A stretch of DNA of 64,000 nucleotides, from contig JBITNC010000001.1 of the NCBI GenBank assembly GCA_050084985.1, forward strand, positions 165,168,001 to 165,232,000, in the 5' to 3' direction. Below the pieces are notes generated by a model. That model did not search any database. It had not been told where the DNA came from and saw only the letters and a program-made list of their open reading frames with translations. Both the position numbers and the translations under genes were made by a program. This DNA comes from Nageia nagi (taxonomy: Eukaryota > Pinophyta). This document shows positions 32,780-46,129 of the stretch, one piece after another; position 1 is the first letter of the stretch, and each line of letters opens with the position of its first letter.

Positions 32780-33726
32780 TATCAACCATAAAAACAACCT
32801 ATATGCAAATAGATGAATAATATTAAAACCAATATTGATTCTATTGACTTTTTGAAAGATATTGATATTTTACAATATATGGATACCCTAATACATTGAA
32901 TTAATTAAGGAATTTTGTTATAATGTAGTGTATGTGTCCCTCTATTTGATAAATAAGGGAATCTCTAGCGATCATTGTAGATTGCTAGTGATCCATGTGA
33001 ATTGTTGGTGCTCGACTGCAAACATTAGCATTTTTGCAATCTAGGCTATAACTTGTATTTTAATGTGTTTGACTTCATGGATCACTTTTGGTATGATATT
33101 TGTAGCTTCTTGGCTTAGTTTTTTATACTTTATCACTCCTTAGCACCTATGGACCCTATACACACATTAATAAACAAAACATCAAACATACTTGCACTCT
33201 TAATAATAAAACATTGCTAAAAGGATATAAGAATTCATAAAAAATGAAGTAATTAAGCTCACAAGATATATTTATATTAGTATTCCAGCAGCATAATGTT
33301 ACTTCTCTCATTAGGGTTTGGTTTATACTTCATGTCTACTATTTAAATAGATTTTTAACGTGCCTAAGTTAGTCCCTACATCTACTATAAATTAGGATTC
33401 AAATCTCATCCTTTGCTAACAATAGATGAGCTCAAGCTTATCTCTAACCAAAAATAGGTCAAAGGAGACTCATCAATTCTTATCTGGATTGGCAACTCTT
33501 CCCTCTATCTAGAGTTTTGTAGAAGAGATGAGCTTCGTAGGTCACTCTCTTTTTTAGTTTTTTTGGTTATAGAGTCATTAGTGATATTTATTGAGCATTG
33601 ATTATTGGGTTGGATCATTGATGATTCAATCCTGATTATTGGCATTTTGGTTAAATTAGGTTTTTTATATTTTTTGATATTTGCATTGTTCAACTTTCAA
33701 ACAAGGGTCATTTTTGGGTGTTTACA
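32780..33726 (-). repeat. El2 3' LTR, with two motif arrays
   Basis: It starts TATCAACC (TG to TA at the terminus) and ends TTTACA. It contains two arrays. The first has sites at about 32960, 32980, 33000 and 33020 (for example ATTGCTAGTGATC and ATTGTTGGTGCTC). The second has sites at about 33574, 33593, 33613 and 33634 (GTCATTAGTGAT, GATCATTGATGATT). El1 has only the second, U3 array. Confidence 0.88.
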
Positions 33727-33745
33727 TTTTGCCTCTTCTTGAATT
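33727..33745 (-). other. El2 polypurine tract
   Basis: On the minus strand it reads AATTCAAGAAGAGGCAAAA next to the LTR, homologous to the El1 tract. Confidence 0.8.
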
Positions 33746-34334
33746 ATCTTCTATAAATGATAGATGATAATACAAAAATTTAAATGAGGGAATATACAAT
33801 TGCCATGATTTACTTTATTGAATTTGGGATCAATGTTTAAAATCAAGTTAGTCTCTTGAGTAAGTCAAACTTTGATCGATCAAATCATGATAAAAGTATT
33901 TTTGTCTTTTTCTTCAACATATTTTGAAAATAAGTTAAGTATATATCAAAACATTACTTGTACAAAGCATCCATATTGTGTGCTTATGTGGTAGGTGCAT
34001 GATAAATTCTCATTATTGTCAGTTGCATGTGTTAAGCGAGTATGCACCAGAAGCATGGTTTTGTGAATATATGAGTTTGATTGTGATAGTAATACCTTTT
34101 ATCCTGATAATAGGGTTTCATAGTAATATTACACAAAATATTAATCCACTTTATATCATTGTTTGATTTTTCTAGGTTTGAAATATTTTGAGAGTCTTCA
34201 TCTCTTTCATTTATATCACTTTGAGTGGTTTTGGTAAATCTGGTACTTAAATGTGGATGCAGTGTTATATTGACTCTATTGTCCTATCTTTCAACACAAA
34301 TTAATAATTTTTTTTTAAATTTTCAAATCAAATG

Positions 34335-34408
34335 GATCATTGGGGATTGCTCATGAAACATGAGTGATCATTACGAATTGCTAGCTCTTAATTAACAATC
34401 ACTAGCAT
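34335..34408. promoter_or_regulatory. Motif cluster upstream of the El2 PMD gene
   Basis: Sites include 34335 (GATCATTGGGGATT), 34366 (GATCATTACGAATT), 34375 (GAATTGCTAGCTC) and 34396 (CAATCACTAGCATT). It ends 150 bp before the first candidate ATG, matching the El1 arrangement. It is more degenerate than the El1 array. Confidence 0.55.
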
Positions 34409-34557
34409 TTGACTTCATAAAGAAATAAAAAGAAAATATCAAGTCACTTTCTTTTTTTTATGTTTGATTTGTTAGAGCTCTAGTCCTAAGATCCCATAAT
34501 CTAACTTTTAGCCTATTTTTGTGCCTTCTACTATTTGAAAAAAGAGAAGATGCTACC

Positions 34558-36824
34558 ATGAGAATGATCAACCCCATGCAAACAACCAATGAGAGAAGAG
34601 GTAGGTTAAAAACCCCTTTTTGAAAGTTTTTTTTGTTTATTTAGCATTTTAAGTTGATATTTTAAAAAATAGAAACCATAGGAATGTTAGGAATTATTTT
34701 TTACCTAGTCTAAGTTAGTTTTGTAATTTTTTAAATTTTATATATATTTTAAATTGTTTTGAAACCCTTGGCCATGATCATCGACCAAAGTCAAGGTTTC
34801 ATAGAAATATTGACAATCATCTATGATCATTGGTGATTCTAAAAACCTAATTCCTAATCATTGATGATCTATACTAAAGTTAATTTTTTTATATATATTC
34901 AAATTACTACCTTAGGTTTTATACATCTTTGAACCTCATGGGCAATATCCAAAGATTTTGCTGGAGGGGTGTGATCTTTTGACTACTAATGATCACACAT
35001 TTTTTTTGTAACATGGGCTTCGAATTAGGGCCTCATATAGGTTTCATTGATTGGGACTATCTATTGTTGGTGGCATTGTTAGAGAGATGGGACTCTTCTA
35101 TAGGAACTTTTCATCTTCCCATAGGGGATATGATTATCACAATAGAGGATATCCATCACTTATTTTGTCTTTCGATCTAGGGGCAATGGATTCATCATGC
35201 CATGGATCATGAATCTATTCATCCTAGCATAATAACTATTATGGGGTTGATATTGTAGAGATAATACTCAAAAATATGTTCTCAAGAGGCTTCTCTTATT
35301 ATTGATACTAGAGAGGGAATCAACAGACACTATTGAGGGATTCGTACCTGATGGGCCTCATTTAGTGTTATGCCCTACTAGATATAGGGAGTGGTTATTT
35401 TCCATGGTTATTATTACATGTAGTTGTAGATATTGTTAAACATGATACCATTTATGCTTGGGCTCCCATGATTTTAGCATATATTCATTAGATGATAGAG
35501 CATCATCTTGCAGGTGTGGGCTTACAAGCACATTCATGTGGCTTGTCCTCATGGGTTACCTATGCCTAGATTTGAGATATATTTTGGATATGCTATTGGT
35601 GTTTTACATTGAAGAGAATATTTCCATTCTCATCCTTCAAATGAAATCCATTATGATGTTTCCTTCTATCAACATATGTTATCACACTTGATTCCTGACC
35701 AGGTGAGGTTAAGGACTTATCGTAGGTACCCAAACTAGAATGGAATTCCTACTAAGCTTGTCAATATTAGATAGGTTAGGGTACTTAGTGGGAGGAAGAC
35801 ATAAATTCTCAAGTATTTTTACTTCAAGTGAGAGAGGTTTCATTTTAGTATTGTTCAAGACATACCCCCACCTCCTATTCAATTTTTCAAATAGGGAGGG
35901 GTATTTTTTAAGGGTATCTAGAGGTTAATGTATGCAAAGCTTGACCCTTCATAGAATGAGTCCATGATATATTTTGAGGTAGATGATGTGAGTGTCACTA
36001 AGGCATTAGTATCTTGGTGGAAAGTTGAGCTACAAAATGATAATGAGGATGATGTAGGGGGATGTTATGTGCATTAGAGGGTTGATGATCTAGGTACATT
36101 GGTTGATACTAGAGAGGATGCTAAGTAGGAGCTAGGAGAGCCTAGGCTAGGGAGTAGGCATATGAGGAGCTACATGGCACAATTGGTCAAGGTGATATGG
36201 GTGAGCTCATAGTAGTAGTAAGCGTAATGGGAGGAGGTCAAGTTCCCCCACCATAGGTCCTAGCAAAGATGCACTCTTGGGTGACATATATGAGCTATGG
36301 TATCAGGTATCCCATTTGAGTGCTCATATGTATCGATATTATGATATGAGAGATAGGTACCATTGAGAGTGGGATGAGGCCCATTCTTTTTTACAAAGTG
36401 AAGGAGCTAGTACTTTAGTAGTAGGGGCTGGCCAACCATCCACATTCATTCAAGGTCTTATTCAACAAAGGGATTATTATACCTCTCTTGTTCAAACATG
36501 GTTAACTAACATACCACCATTTTTTCTTGGTTCTATTTATCTAATTCCTCCTACTTATATGTACCAATGGAAATTTTAGTTTATCAAATGGCTAATGGAT
36601 CATAGGGGAGTAGTAGCACATAAGGTAGGGTTGCTAGGACTTCCACTTCATGCAATCATAATGAGACAAGTGGGGTTTCTCCATAGCATCTAATAGGTTC
36701 TTTTGAGATTTTTAAAGCTTCTTAGCCTATGATTCCTACTAGTTTAGTGGGTACATCTCATCCTAGACATGGCATAGATAGCAAAGTAGGGAGTCTGACC
36801 AATGATGGTGAGGGTAGCTCATGA
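34558..36824 (+). pseudogene. PMD protein gene, antisense cargo of El2
   Basis: Exon 1 is about 34558-34600; the intron is 34601-34915; exon 2 continues to TGA at 36822-36824. After the junction the protein reads IFEPHGQYPKILLEG, then GPHIGFIDWDYLLLVALLERW, TFHLPIGDMIITIEDIHHLF (PMD signature), the GSGYFPW block, YQHMLSHLIPDQVR, a coiled-coil region LLGDIYELWYQVSHLS and a tail with QQRDYYTSLVQTWLTNIPP. Every block has a counterpart in El1 in the same order, so protein-level similarity spans the whole gene. There are many stops and frameshifts; the phase of exon 1 also needs an indel. It clearly descends from the same captured gene. Confidence 0.82.
34601..34915 (+). other. Intron of the El2 PMD gene, with motif sites
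   Basis: Boundaries are GTAGGT...CTTAG, the same positions as in El1. Inside are motif relatives at about 34775 (GATCATCGACCAA), 34814 (CAATCATCTATGATC), 34824 (GATCATTGGTGATT) and 34856 (TAATCATTGATGATC), as in the El1 intron. Confidence 0.7.
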
Positions 36825-38060
36825 GGGTACCCCAATTTATGATTTATATATTGTTTTATGGTTATACATTAATATTTGATGGACATTACTATATATTTTT
36901 GAGATCATGAAAGGCATGATCCAATTGGACATGTATATTTTTGATGATGATGATAGATGTGGTGATGATATTGATACTAACATTTTTTCTATGTGTTTTG
37001 ATGTTTATGTATTTCATATATGGTTGATATATGTATGGTTTATGTTTTGATGAGTATACTGATATTGTTGAATAATGTATGTGTTTGTATTTGATGATGT
37101 ATGTTATATGATCATAAATATTGTTTTATGAATATGAATAATGCATGTTTATAGTATATTTTTAATGCATGGTATAAGATAATTTTATGTATGGGATATA
37201 TTTTATTTATATTAGTATGACATGAGATGCATCATTTATCATTTCTTGGTTACTTATATACAAGTGTTTCACATAATATACTAGCATAACACACACACAT
37301 ATATATATATAATAATGATTTGGATGGTAATGGGGAAAATAACATTGAATTCCAATTTTAAAATAAAGAATAATTGTTTCTTCTTGATCCTATAAATAAT
37401 GGAAGCTATAAAATTTAACAATTTTCTAGGAATAATGAAGGAAATATGTAGGGAAATAACACTAACTTCCAAGTCAAAGGGAAGAACAATTGCTTGATCT
37501 TGATCCCTATAGAATAATGGAAGCTATAAAATTTAATAGTGTTAAGGGAAAATGGATAAAATATAATAGGGAAATAACATTAAATTCCAATTCAAAGGGA
37601 AGAGCAATTACTTACTCTCGATCCCAAAGAGTGGAAAAAGCTATGAAATTTAACAATGCTCTAGGGATATGGGATAAAATGAAATGTAGATGTCATGTTT
37701 TGAATAATGTGGATGTATGGATAATAATATGAAGTATGACACTTCATAAAACATATAAAGTATCCTAGAGACTCAAACATCAACTAAAACACATGGTAAC
37801 TTATCAAGTTGTATAATGAGATTAAATATGTAAAGGAATAGAATGAATGAATAATATGAATAAAGAAGACTAATGAATAGTGTATTCATGTATAGTTTTA
37901 TTAATCAATATTATATTTTAATTTAGTTTTCTAAAAATGATATAAAATAAGGTTATAATACATGCAAATATATTACAAACTCATGTGTGTGCAATGACAT
38001 AAATTACTTCTCTAGAATTTCATAAACAAAATGTTCCAAGAGCATAAAGTAATCCAATTC
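36825..38060. other. Spacer after the El2 PMD gene, with ~120-bp tandem repeats
   Basis: No gene. Three copies of a unit of about 120 bp begin near 37332, 37452 and 37570 (GGGAAATAACATTAAATTCC-like start, TGGAAGCTATAAAATTTAA-like middle). They could be read as a short repetitive frame, but the copies diverge by frameshifts. A CACACACATATATAT tract lies near 37290. Confidence 0.65.
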
Positions 38061-38225
38061 TATTGAATATATATTCTTTCATAAGGTATGCTTCACTGCC
38101 AGCTAGGCATTTGTAGCCCTAATGAAGATCAACCCCATCATCTTGCCAAAACCTTGCTTTATTGCTAGTTAGGCATCCATAGCCCCAATAAAGGATATTG
38201 TAATCACCTGAGAATTATACTCTGT
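38061..38225. ncRNA. Conserved paired-hairpin element (El2 copy)
   Basis: Hairpin A: 38091-38098 (CTTCACTG) with 38120-38127 (TAATGAAG), one mismatch. Hairpin B: 38157-38164 (CTTTATTG) with 38186-38193 (CAATAAAG), eight perfect pairs. The loops carry AGGCATTTGTAGCC and AGGCATCCATAGCC. Flanking phrases (GGATATTGTAATCACC) match El1. Stem B differs from El1 at four positions per arm yet remains paired. Confidence 0.6.
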
Positions 38226-38737
38226 ATATATATTTTTTTGAATCTTTTCTCTCTCCTAAAATCCTATCTCTTGGGTTAGGGATGAAGTGGAAAAATGGTA
38301 GAATAATAACTCAAAATTATGCTCAAGGAACACTTAGTTTTTTATTATTTTGAGATCATTAATGTGAATAAGTGTTTTGAGTTCATAACATTCTTAATAT
38401 GTATCATGCTTATGTTTGTTTATCATTCAAAGTAACAAAAATATAACATAACATTTTTCAACAAATATGGATATAATATTCAATAAACTTCTTTACCCAT
38501 AAATATAGATATATGTAAAGAACATATGTGAATCAATGTGAATAGTATGAGTACATATAACTTGATAAGTTTCCATGACTATAATAGTTGATATATAAGT
38601 AACCTTAATACTTAAGAGGTATAGGTGGATGTGTAAATGGAATGAAACACATAGGGTAGTGCATCCAGTAGCCAAGACACTTTAGAAATAGATATACTTT
38701 TGAGTGTACATATAAATTATATAATAACATAGGATTA

Positions 38738-38801
<64 letters not shown>

Positions 38802-39799
38802 GGAAATCAAATTCGATTAGAAGTTAATTGTAACTGATGATGGGAAATAGGGTGAAAGTAATAATGAGTGTGAACAACATATTTTATTCTCCACTAGGTA
38901 ATATCATGAATCACAGACATAGAAAGCATAAAGTTCCAATGTAGATAATGAATGGAAATAATATAGGCAATGGTGATTTCATCACAATAATCAATAGGAT
39001 GTAACAATGGAGGTCTACAAAGTTTAATAAATCATCCCACAAGAGGAGTGATACAAGTGTCAAGTACAAGTATCCATATGAAACTAGGTTGATACAGCAT
39101 ATAAATTAGATTTTCAAGGAACTCTTCATTAGGTATATTGTAAATTACATAAGTTCCCCAACATTGACTATGTTCCAAGTAAATGATAACCCATGTATAC
39201 TCTTCTAGATAATGATATTATTTTAGGTATGTCTTAGAAATGATCTTCATCCATGTCATGTGTCAAATCATTATGTTCTTTGTCATGATTCAAAAATATA
39301 CATGGGGATTATGAGATATGAAGAGAAGGTAATTCCAATGGAACAGGTAGAATGTATTCTAGACATATCACCCTTTAACAAGTTGAGTGAAATACACAAT
39401 ATGAATGAATTATAGTATCTGATGAAATACACATAATCACCTATAACAAAATACATAAATTTTAGAATTTACACAAAGTCTTACACAACACACAAAAGTA
39501 AAAAATGTAATGTTTTGTATTTTTATATATTTTTTGATATTTTTGATTATTTTGAAGATATTTTATTTTTAGGATTTTATGGGATTTTTCATTGTTTTTT
39601 GTTGTTTTCATAATGCAATGTGATGAAAAATTTGAAACTGATGTTTAAGAAGAGATATTTGATGAATAATCCAACCTTTGTGACCCAACACATAGTAATA
39701 TGGAGGTTTCAAATGAAGGTGAAGAGGTCTAGGTCCAAGAATATATGGTTGATGTTTAATAGGATGAAAAACCAATGTAGATGATGTAAATATGGATGG
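38226..39799. other. AT-rich spacer with an (AT)n microsatellite
   Basis: No gene. A long AT dinucleotide run, broken once by TATTATAT, spans about 38738-38800. The T-rich stretch at 39510-39605 (TTTTTGATATTTTTGATTATTTT-like pattern, degenerate) corresponds in place to the T-rich stretch before ORF3 in El1. Confidence 0.7.
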
Positions 39800-40950
39800 T
39801 TATTTTGGTTTCAATTTAAACTTCTTGATAATACATTTTGTCTTTCTCTCACAACAATACTTACTAAAATGTCAACTATCATCATATATGATTTCATCAC
39901 GTGTCATTGAAATAGTGCTATATTCTATCATTAAATCATTGAAAACATTAGTCAAGGAAAGAGATTTATGCATATACTTGAGTTTCATATGTTTCACATA
40001 ATTCAATAGGATCTTAGCTTTACCATAAGGCCAATGGATATTAAATAATTGGATTAAACTCATCTCTAACTTAGGTTCCATCTATGCATATTTAACTTCA
40101 ATTTTGATAGTGGTTTTGAGCTTATCATTTCATATTAACCATGCATTGGATTATCATGTGTTAAAATAGGATATGGCTATTATCTCCTAAATTTATCATG
40201 GTATATCAAGAACACAAGCTATTACATTATAAGGATCTTTGCATAGTAATTTAATGTATTGATCTCCTTGATATCTATCAGCAAAATCTTGATTTGATCT
40301 ATCAATCCAAAATTGTGTGTTTGGATAATTTCTTGACTCTCTTGATGTTGAAATTTGTATCAATTGATTACATGAGAGAGAATCATGAAATCTTGATTTA
40401 ATGTAAGAAAACCTTTGACTAATTTTTTGATTTAAACATTTTGATTATCTAGACTTAGGGACAAAGGAAGTAGTAAAATCATATATCATTTTGTGATGAC
40501 ATAGATCTCCTATGATTAAATTTTACCAATCAAATAAGATTATTAAGTTTTGAGGAATAAAATGAGCCATTTCCAAAATTTAGTTATTAATAGTATAGTC
40601 AAGTATCAACTTTGGGGCTAACATAGACCAACGGAGACATATCCAATTTATCATTTCAATTTGGGTACAATAATGTCAATAGCTTAGGTAATACATGGAT
40701 TTTTTGATAGTTATTTCAATTATATCTTCATTAATATTTATATTCCATCCCTCATGTTTATTTTATTGATATTTCAAAGCCATTACTCTTTATATATCAA
40801 GGGGTAGATGCAAGAAATTTCTCATTTTAGGTGTAGTATGTTGTTCTAATCTAATATTAGCTCTATCTCCAAGGTACCTTGGTTTCTAATACCAATATAT
40901 TTATCAAATTCCTCTATGATCATCCATCAAGTGAACACTCTTTCTCTTCT
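39800..40950 (-). pseudogene. ORF3 of El2: homologue of the duplicated-domain protein
   Basis: Reading the minus strand with stops and frameshifts, repeat 1 shows EGWNININ, LRWSMLAPKLILDY and KMIYDFTTSFV. Repeat 2 shows RYQGDQYIKLL, then IHWPYGKAKILLNY and EIIYDDS. Both follow the order seen in El1. The shared core across all four repeats is h-x-W-P-x-x-x-P-K/R-I/L-I/L-h-N/D-C/Y. It lies directly after integrase, as in El1. No known family was recognised. Confidence 0.62.
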
Positions 40951-41039
40951 TAGATGCCTTCTATTCAATACATTATCATGTATAAGTTTCCTAATTAATA
41001 GGTTGAATTCAAATAAACTTATTTACATTATGTATAATA

Positions 41040-42165
41040 AGACACACAATAAATTTAACTGTAGAAAGGATGAAGATGAATGATGTTTATAGGTTCACAC
41101 TCTTCATTTCCTTCCATATCAACAAGATGGTAGGCTTCAAATCCAAATTTATTTTTAATGATAAAAGTTCATAGCTAGTTAAGGGAAAACTTATTATGTA
41201 ATTGTCATTCCATTCATGAGATTTGTTGATTTTCTTTCAAAACTAGATCTCCTATTTGAAATTCATGAAATTTTATCTTTTTTTCAAAATCCCTCTTGAT
41301 ACAATTTTGATATGTTCTCATACATTATAAAGCATGAATTCATCATTCATATAATAGTAGCAATTGATCTAATCATTCTTTGTGAGCAACTTAATTAGTC
41401 ATATAATCTTTTAGTACTATTCATAAAGAAGGCATTCCGATTTCTAAAGGTAACACAATTTCTGATCCATAAACTAGTGAGAAAGGAGCTTCCCCAGTGG
41501 GAGTCCTAATACTCATTCGATATGCCCATAAAGCATGGGGAATCCTAGGATGTCAATCTCTATGAGAATCATTTACTATTTTGACCAATATACTTTGAAT
41601 AGTTTTATTTATCGCTTTAGCTTAACCATTTACTTATGGATAATATGGTGTCAAGAAGCTAATTCTGATGTGATATCCTTTATGCAAGGCTAACACTTAT
41701 TTATTTTTAAATTTTTTCCTATTTACTATGATAAGTTGAATGGGAATCCCAAAGAGACAAATAAGATGATGCTCAATGAATTCCACAATCTTAGGACCTT
41801 TCATTAAAATCATAGGAATGGCTTTGAACCATTTTGTAAAGTATTAAGTGGCTATAATTATGAATTTATGACCTTCATATGAGGTAGGTGATATTTATCC
41901 TATGAGATCTAGTTCCCATCATGAGAATGGCCATAGTGACTACATAGGATGTAATTCTTGAGATGGTTGTACAAATAGATGGAATTGTTATTGGCATTTG
42001 AAACATTTCTTAACATACTTAGTATAATCATGTTCCATAGTGGGCCAATAGTATCCCATGCACATTAGACATTTTGTTATGGTTGGACCACTAAAATGTC
42101 CTCCACATATCCCATCATGTTGGCATGAGATTGTAATCTAGGAGTCTGCCCATTCTATATATCTA
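41040..42165 (-). pseudogene. Integrase of El2
   Basis: Fragments match the El1 integrase: the zinc region near 42030-42100 (HDGICGGHF-like, MGYYWPTMEHDY-like), the core near 41600-41900, and the [14 protein letters not shown]-like block near 41490-41540. The C-terminal part ending in the HLRPFY-equivalent is near 41070. Stops and frameshifts are frequent. The order agrees exactly with El1. Confidence 0.75.
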
Positions 42166-42427
42166 AGCAAAACTAATCAAAACCCCTATGATATAATTCA
42201 TCACCTAACATAAAATATTGAGAGGCTTTTAGTTTAAATGCTTTTGTAGCAAATTTAGTCAATTTTTTAGGTAAAATTCTGTCTCATAGGAATTTTACTA
42301 GTTGATCATGCCATGCATTTCTACTTTAAATAGTAATTTCAAAATCTTTTTAAATTCCTTCATTTATCTCTAAAGTAGATTCTATTAATAGAACTATGTC
42401 AACATGAATAGTTTTACAATGATTATC

Positions 42428-42830
42428 TCAAGGAATCAAATATCCAATTGATGCCATGGCATCATCAAATCTATTTTCTAATCTAGGTGCTGCTTTGATT
42501 TTGTATTTTTCAAAGGTTTTCAATAATGATTTCACTATATGTTTATATTTCTCAAGTAAAGGTTCTTTACATTGGAAAATTCCTTTAACTTGATTGAATA
42601 TCATTAACGAATCTCTAATGAATTTTACTCTTCTTAATTTTAATTTTGTGGCAATTTTTATAGCTAATATCAATGCCTTATAATCAACATTATTATTAGT
42701 GTAGAGGAAATAGAGCTTGAATGAATATGGAATGGGTATAACTTGTGGAGTAACAAAGACTACACCAACATCCCCACCTTGTTCACATGGGATCCATAAA
42801 AATAGATTATCATATTCCAATTGTCTTCTA
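42428..42830 (-). pseudogene. Archaeal-type RNase H of El2
   Basis: The open stretch reads CEQGGDVGVVFVTPQVIPIP, then NNNVDYKALILAIKIA, FIRDSLMIFNQVKG and NRFDDAMASIGY. Compared with El1 the active-site Glu context (AEYEAL) has become VDYKAL and GDS has become RDS, so the acidic residues are partly lost. The domain is otherwise collinear with El1. Confidence 0.8.
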
Positions 42831-42899
42831 ATTCTATAGGGATTTCTATTTCATCTAATTAGAATACATGTTCATTGGGTAATTCAATATTAAGAGGTT

Positions 42900-44280
42900 T
42901 ATTATCCTAAAAGAGATCTTATGCAAGATAATTAGCTATTACTTATCCTTTAATTGATTTTTTATTGATGAATTGTAAATCAAACTTAGTCAGTACATGA
43001 TCCACTTGGATGTTCTAGTTTTTTGATATATTTTATTCATCATGTATTTAAGTGGGTCAGCTTTTGCAACAACATATGTTGTATGATTTAACATATAGTG
43101 TTTAAGTTTTCTAGTGGCAAAAACCACCACCAAGCATAGTTTTTCCATGTATATGTATCTTATTTCATAATAAACTAGAGTTAGATTGAGGTAATATACA
43201 ACTTGTTCTTTATTATTCTCATTTTTCTAAGCAAGCATAATGCTTAAAACTGTTTCTATGGTTGATGAGTATAACAAAAAAGGTATTCCTTCTTTGGGGG
43301 GAATTAATATAGGTGGTGATGATAAATATTATTTTATATCTTCAAATGCATCTTATTTTTCTTTTCCCCAATGAAAGAAAATTCCCTTTTTTAACAATTT
43401 ATTAAATGGTTTACATTTATTCGATAACTATGCAATAAAATGCCTGATCGCTTGTATTTTTCCTCGTAAAATTTGAAGTTGTTTTATATTTGAAGGTGGA
43501 GGCATGTCTATAATTTCTTTAATCTTATTAGGGTCCACTTCAATTCCTCATATTAACACTATGAATCTTAATAGTTTTCTAGAGGTTACTCCAAAGACAC
43601 ACTTCTTTGGGTTTAACCTAACTTTGTGTTCTATTAATATATCAATAATTTTTGTAAGCACTATAGGGTGTTCTTGTCTAATTTTGGATTTAGCTAACAA
43701 ATTATCTACATAATATTCCATAATATCATGCATGTAATCATGGAAAATATATGTCATTACTTTTTGATAAGTTTCCCCTATATTTTTTAGAGCAAAGGAC
43801 ATCACTTTATAACAAAACATTCCCCAAGGTGTTATGAATGATGTTTTATGTTGATATTTTGTAGCAACTCTTATCTAATTATATTTGGAAAAGCCATCCA
43901 TGAGTGAAAGCATCTCATGTCCAACTATAGCATCCACTAAGGTATCAATTTTTGGGAGTGGGAAATCATCTTTTGAAAAAGCCTTATTTAAATCTTTGAA
44001 GTCAGTACAAATTTGAATTTTCCAATTAGGTTTCTTTACAGGAACCATGTTTGAGATCCAATACAAATAATTGATGGGTTGAATCAATTTGACTTCTAGT
44101 AGTTTTTATAACTCTTTTTTAACATCAAAGCTATTGTAGGGTGCATTTTTTGTAGTTTTTGTTTAACAAGTTTTGTACCTTCTTTAATCCCTAGGTTATG
44201 TACAACTAGATTCATATCTATCCTAGGCATATTAGCATATGACCATGTAAATATTTATTATTTTTCTCCAAGGATAGATT
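42900..44280 (-). pseudogene. Reverse transcriptase and first RNase H of El2
   Basis: RT blocks are ISNMVPVKKPNWKIQICTDF, DLNKAFSKDDFPLPKID, LSLMDGFSKYN, and FCYKVMSFALKNIGETYQKV. The catalytic box reads YYVDNLLAKSK, with the second Asp changed to Asn. RNase H fragments follow at 43400-42900 (YLHHPYILIPPKEGIPFLLY-like wording, degenerate). Frameshifts separate the blocks near 43850. Confidence 0.85.
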
Positions 44281-44289
44281 TGAATGTTT

Positions 44290-45570
44290 GTCTTTCTTCT
44301 TCTGTTAAGGATTTTCCTAACTGAACAATTTTAGGATTATGAGGATCAACACTAAGATTGGCATCAATAGTTTCCTCAATTAACATTTGTGATTTATCTT
44401 CTAATTGACTTGGTATGGGAATCAAATTTTTATCGCTTACATCATATTACTCATCTTGTTGAAGGTTTTGTTCAACTAGGGTTGTGTTGTTAACCATAGG
44501 ATATTGTATTGAACATATAGTATTTATATATTTAAATTCATGCACTAAAAGATTTCATGATATGAGTGTGAAATTAGTAGTGTTTTCATTTATTATGAAG
44601 TTAGATATTTCAACAATTTGAACCATATTAATTGAAAAATTACAAAAAATATTTAGTATCAACATACTCAACATTTTCTTCATCCTCACAATATGGTTGT
44701 TCATATGTTTTATCTTTAGGTTCTGATTCAACAATTTTGGCTTTTGTATTTCATTTAGTTTTTCCCATGTATCCTAATCCTATTTTATCTATAGGCATTT
44801 GATAATGAATATTGATAACATATCTAGGTCCTTTTTCATACCAACCTAAACCACATCCTTTCCATTGGAATCTAAAGAAATACTTCTAGATAAAAGATTG
44901 TATGAATGGTGTTAAGTAGTCTAGTGAATTACAAAAAGTACCTTCACTAGGTTTAGGTAACAAAGGAGGAATAGGCTTATCGATGCTTATGTATACAAAC
45001 AAATTTTGATTAGACTCATTCCCTAAATGAACCAATTGTCCTATTACATTAGGAGCTTCATATGGTCTTCCAATTTACTAAGTAGAGGGGATGTTATAAA
45101 TTACATCATCAACATCATAATCCCCCATACCTAAATCAGATAGTTTAATGGTTATAGGATAAATTTCAAGTGACTTATCCATTTATTTCTAAGAAGATAC
45201 CTTTATTTGAGGTGAATATCTTGAAGAAGAGGCATGACTTAAATCATCTAATATGCATGCCCTCTTTTCCCAAGATTTTTATTCTTGTAAAGTTGGTTCA
45301 GGTTGGAAATATTCTTGTTTAGTATTTGTCATATTATTATTAATGAATTTAGATTGATCAACAATTTGATTTTATTTTATGTTATTTGAAGAATTATTTT
45401 CCATATTATCTATTGAAGATTCACTTTTTTGTATAGGATTCATAAAAAGGTGAGTGGAAGTTAAACTAATACTATGTGGTATGTCTATAGTATTGCAATG
45501 GGAATACAAATTATCATCTTTGGGTACAAATGTACAACTCCTTCATGAATATATTTAAGATAATTATGAT
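44290..45570 (-). pseudogene. Protease-RT linker with G-patch-like motif, El2
   Basis: Near 44810-44900 the minus strand reads WKGCGLGWYEKGPR and later KIGLGYMG, matching the El1 linker. The remainder is acidic and Asn/Gln-rich with many stops. It joins the protease region to RT. Confidence 0.6.
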
Positions 45571-45960
45571 ATGTATAAGGGATATATTGCATTTATTTAA
45601 TCCAATACCTTCCTAGTAAAATATTATACTATGTGATTTCATCTTCAATGACTTGTAGCACCGTTTGAAATATTTTAGGATCCACTATAATGAGCATTGA
45701 TATTGTTTTGATAGTGAGGAAAAGGACATCATTGAAAGCTTTTAAATGTAATATAGGAGCATTAAAATGATAAAATGGAATATTTAGTTTTTTAAATGTA
45801 GTTGTTGAGATGATGTTTATGGTAGAACCTTCATCAATGAGGATTATTTTAAATATTTTACCATAAATATTACGTACAATGTGTAATGGAGGATCAAGTA
45901 TTGAAGATGTTCCTTTCCATTATTTTATTTTATGATCAAAAAATGTTTTGAAATGTTTTT
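45571..45960 (-). pseudogene. Protease region of El2
   Basis: It aligns in place with El1 14527-14990. The minus strand around 45820-45850 gives a LIDEGSTINII-like retropepsin box. The ILLGRYWIK-like block is near 45610. It is recognised by position and these two landmarks. Confidence 0.55.
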
Positions 45961-46129
45961 TAATTAATATTATGTTACCAAAAAGTGTCACAAAATGATC
46001 TAGATCATTCAAATCTAGCTCAATTTGTTGAAGGATTTGATTCATGGCATCTCTATGATCTTTTGATTTTTGTAATAAATTGAACAAATATAATTTTATT
46101 GGTGTATTATATAATTGTTATTGAAGTGA

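Noticed and set aside
38738-38800. (AT)n run as a replication origin or matrix attachment site
   Set aside because: A dinucleotide microsatellite in an old retroelement needs no such explanation, and nothing else supports it.
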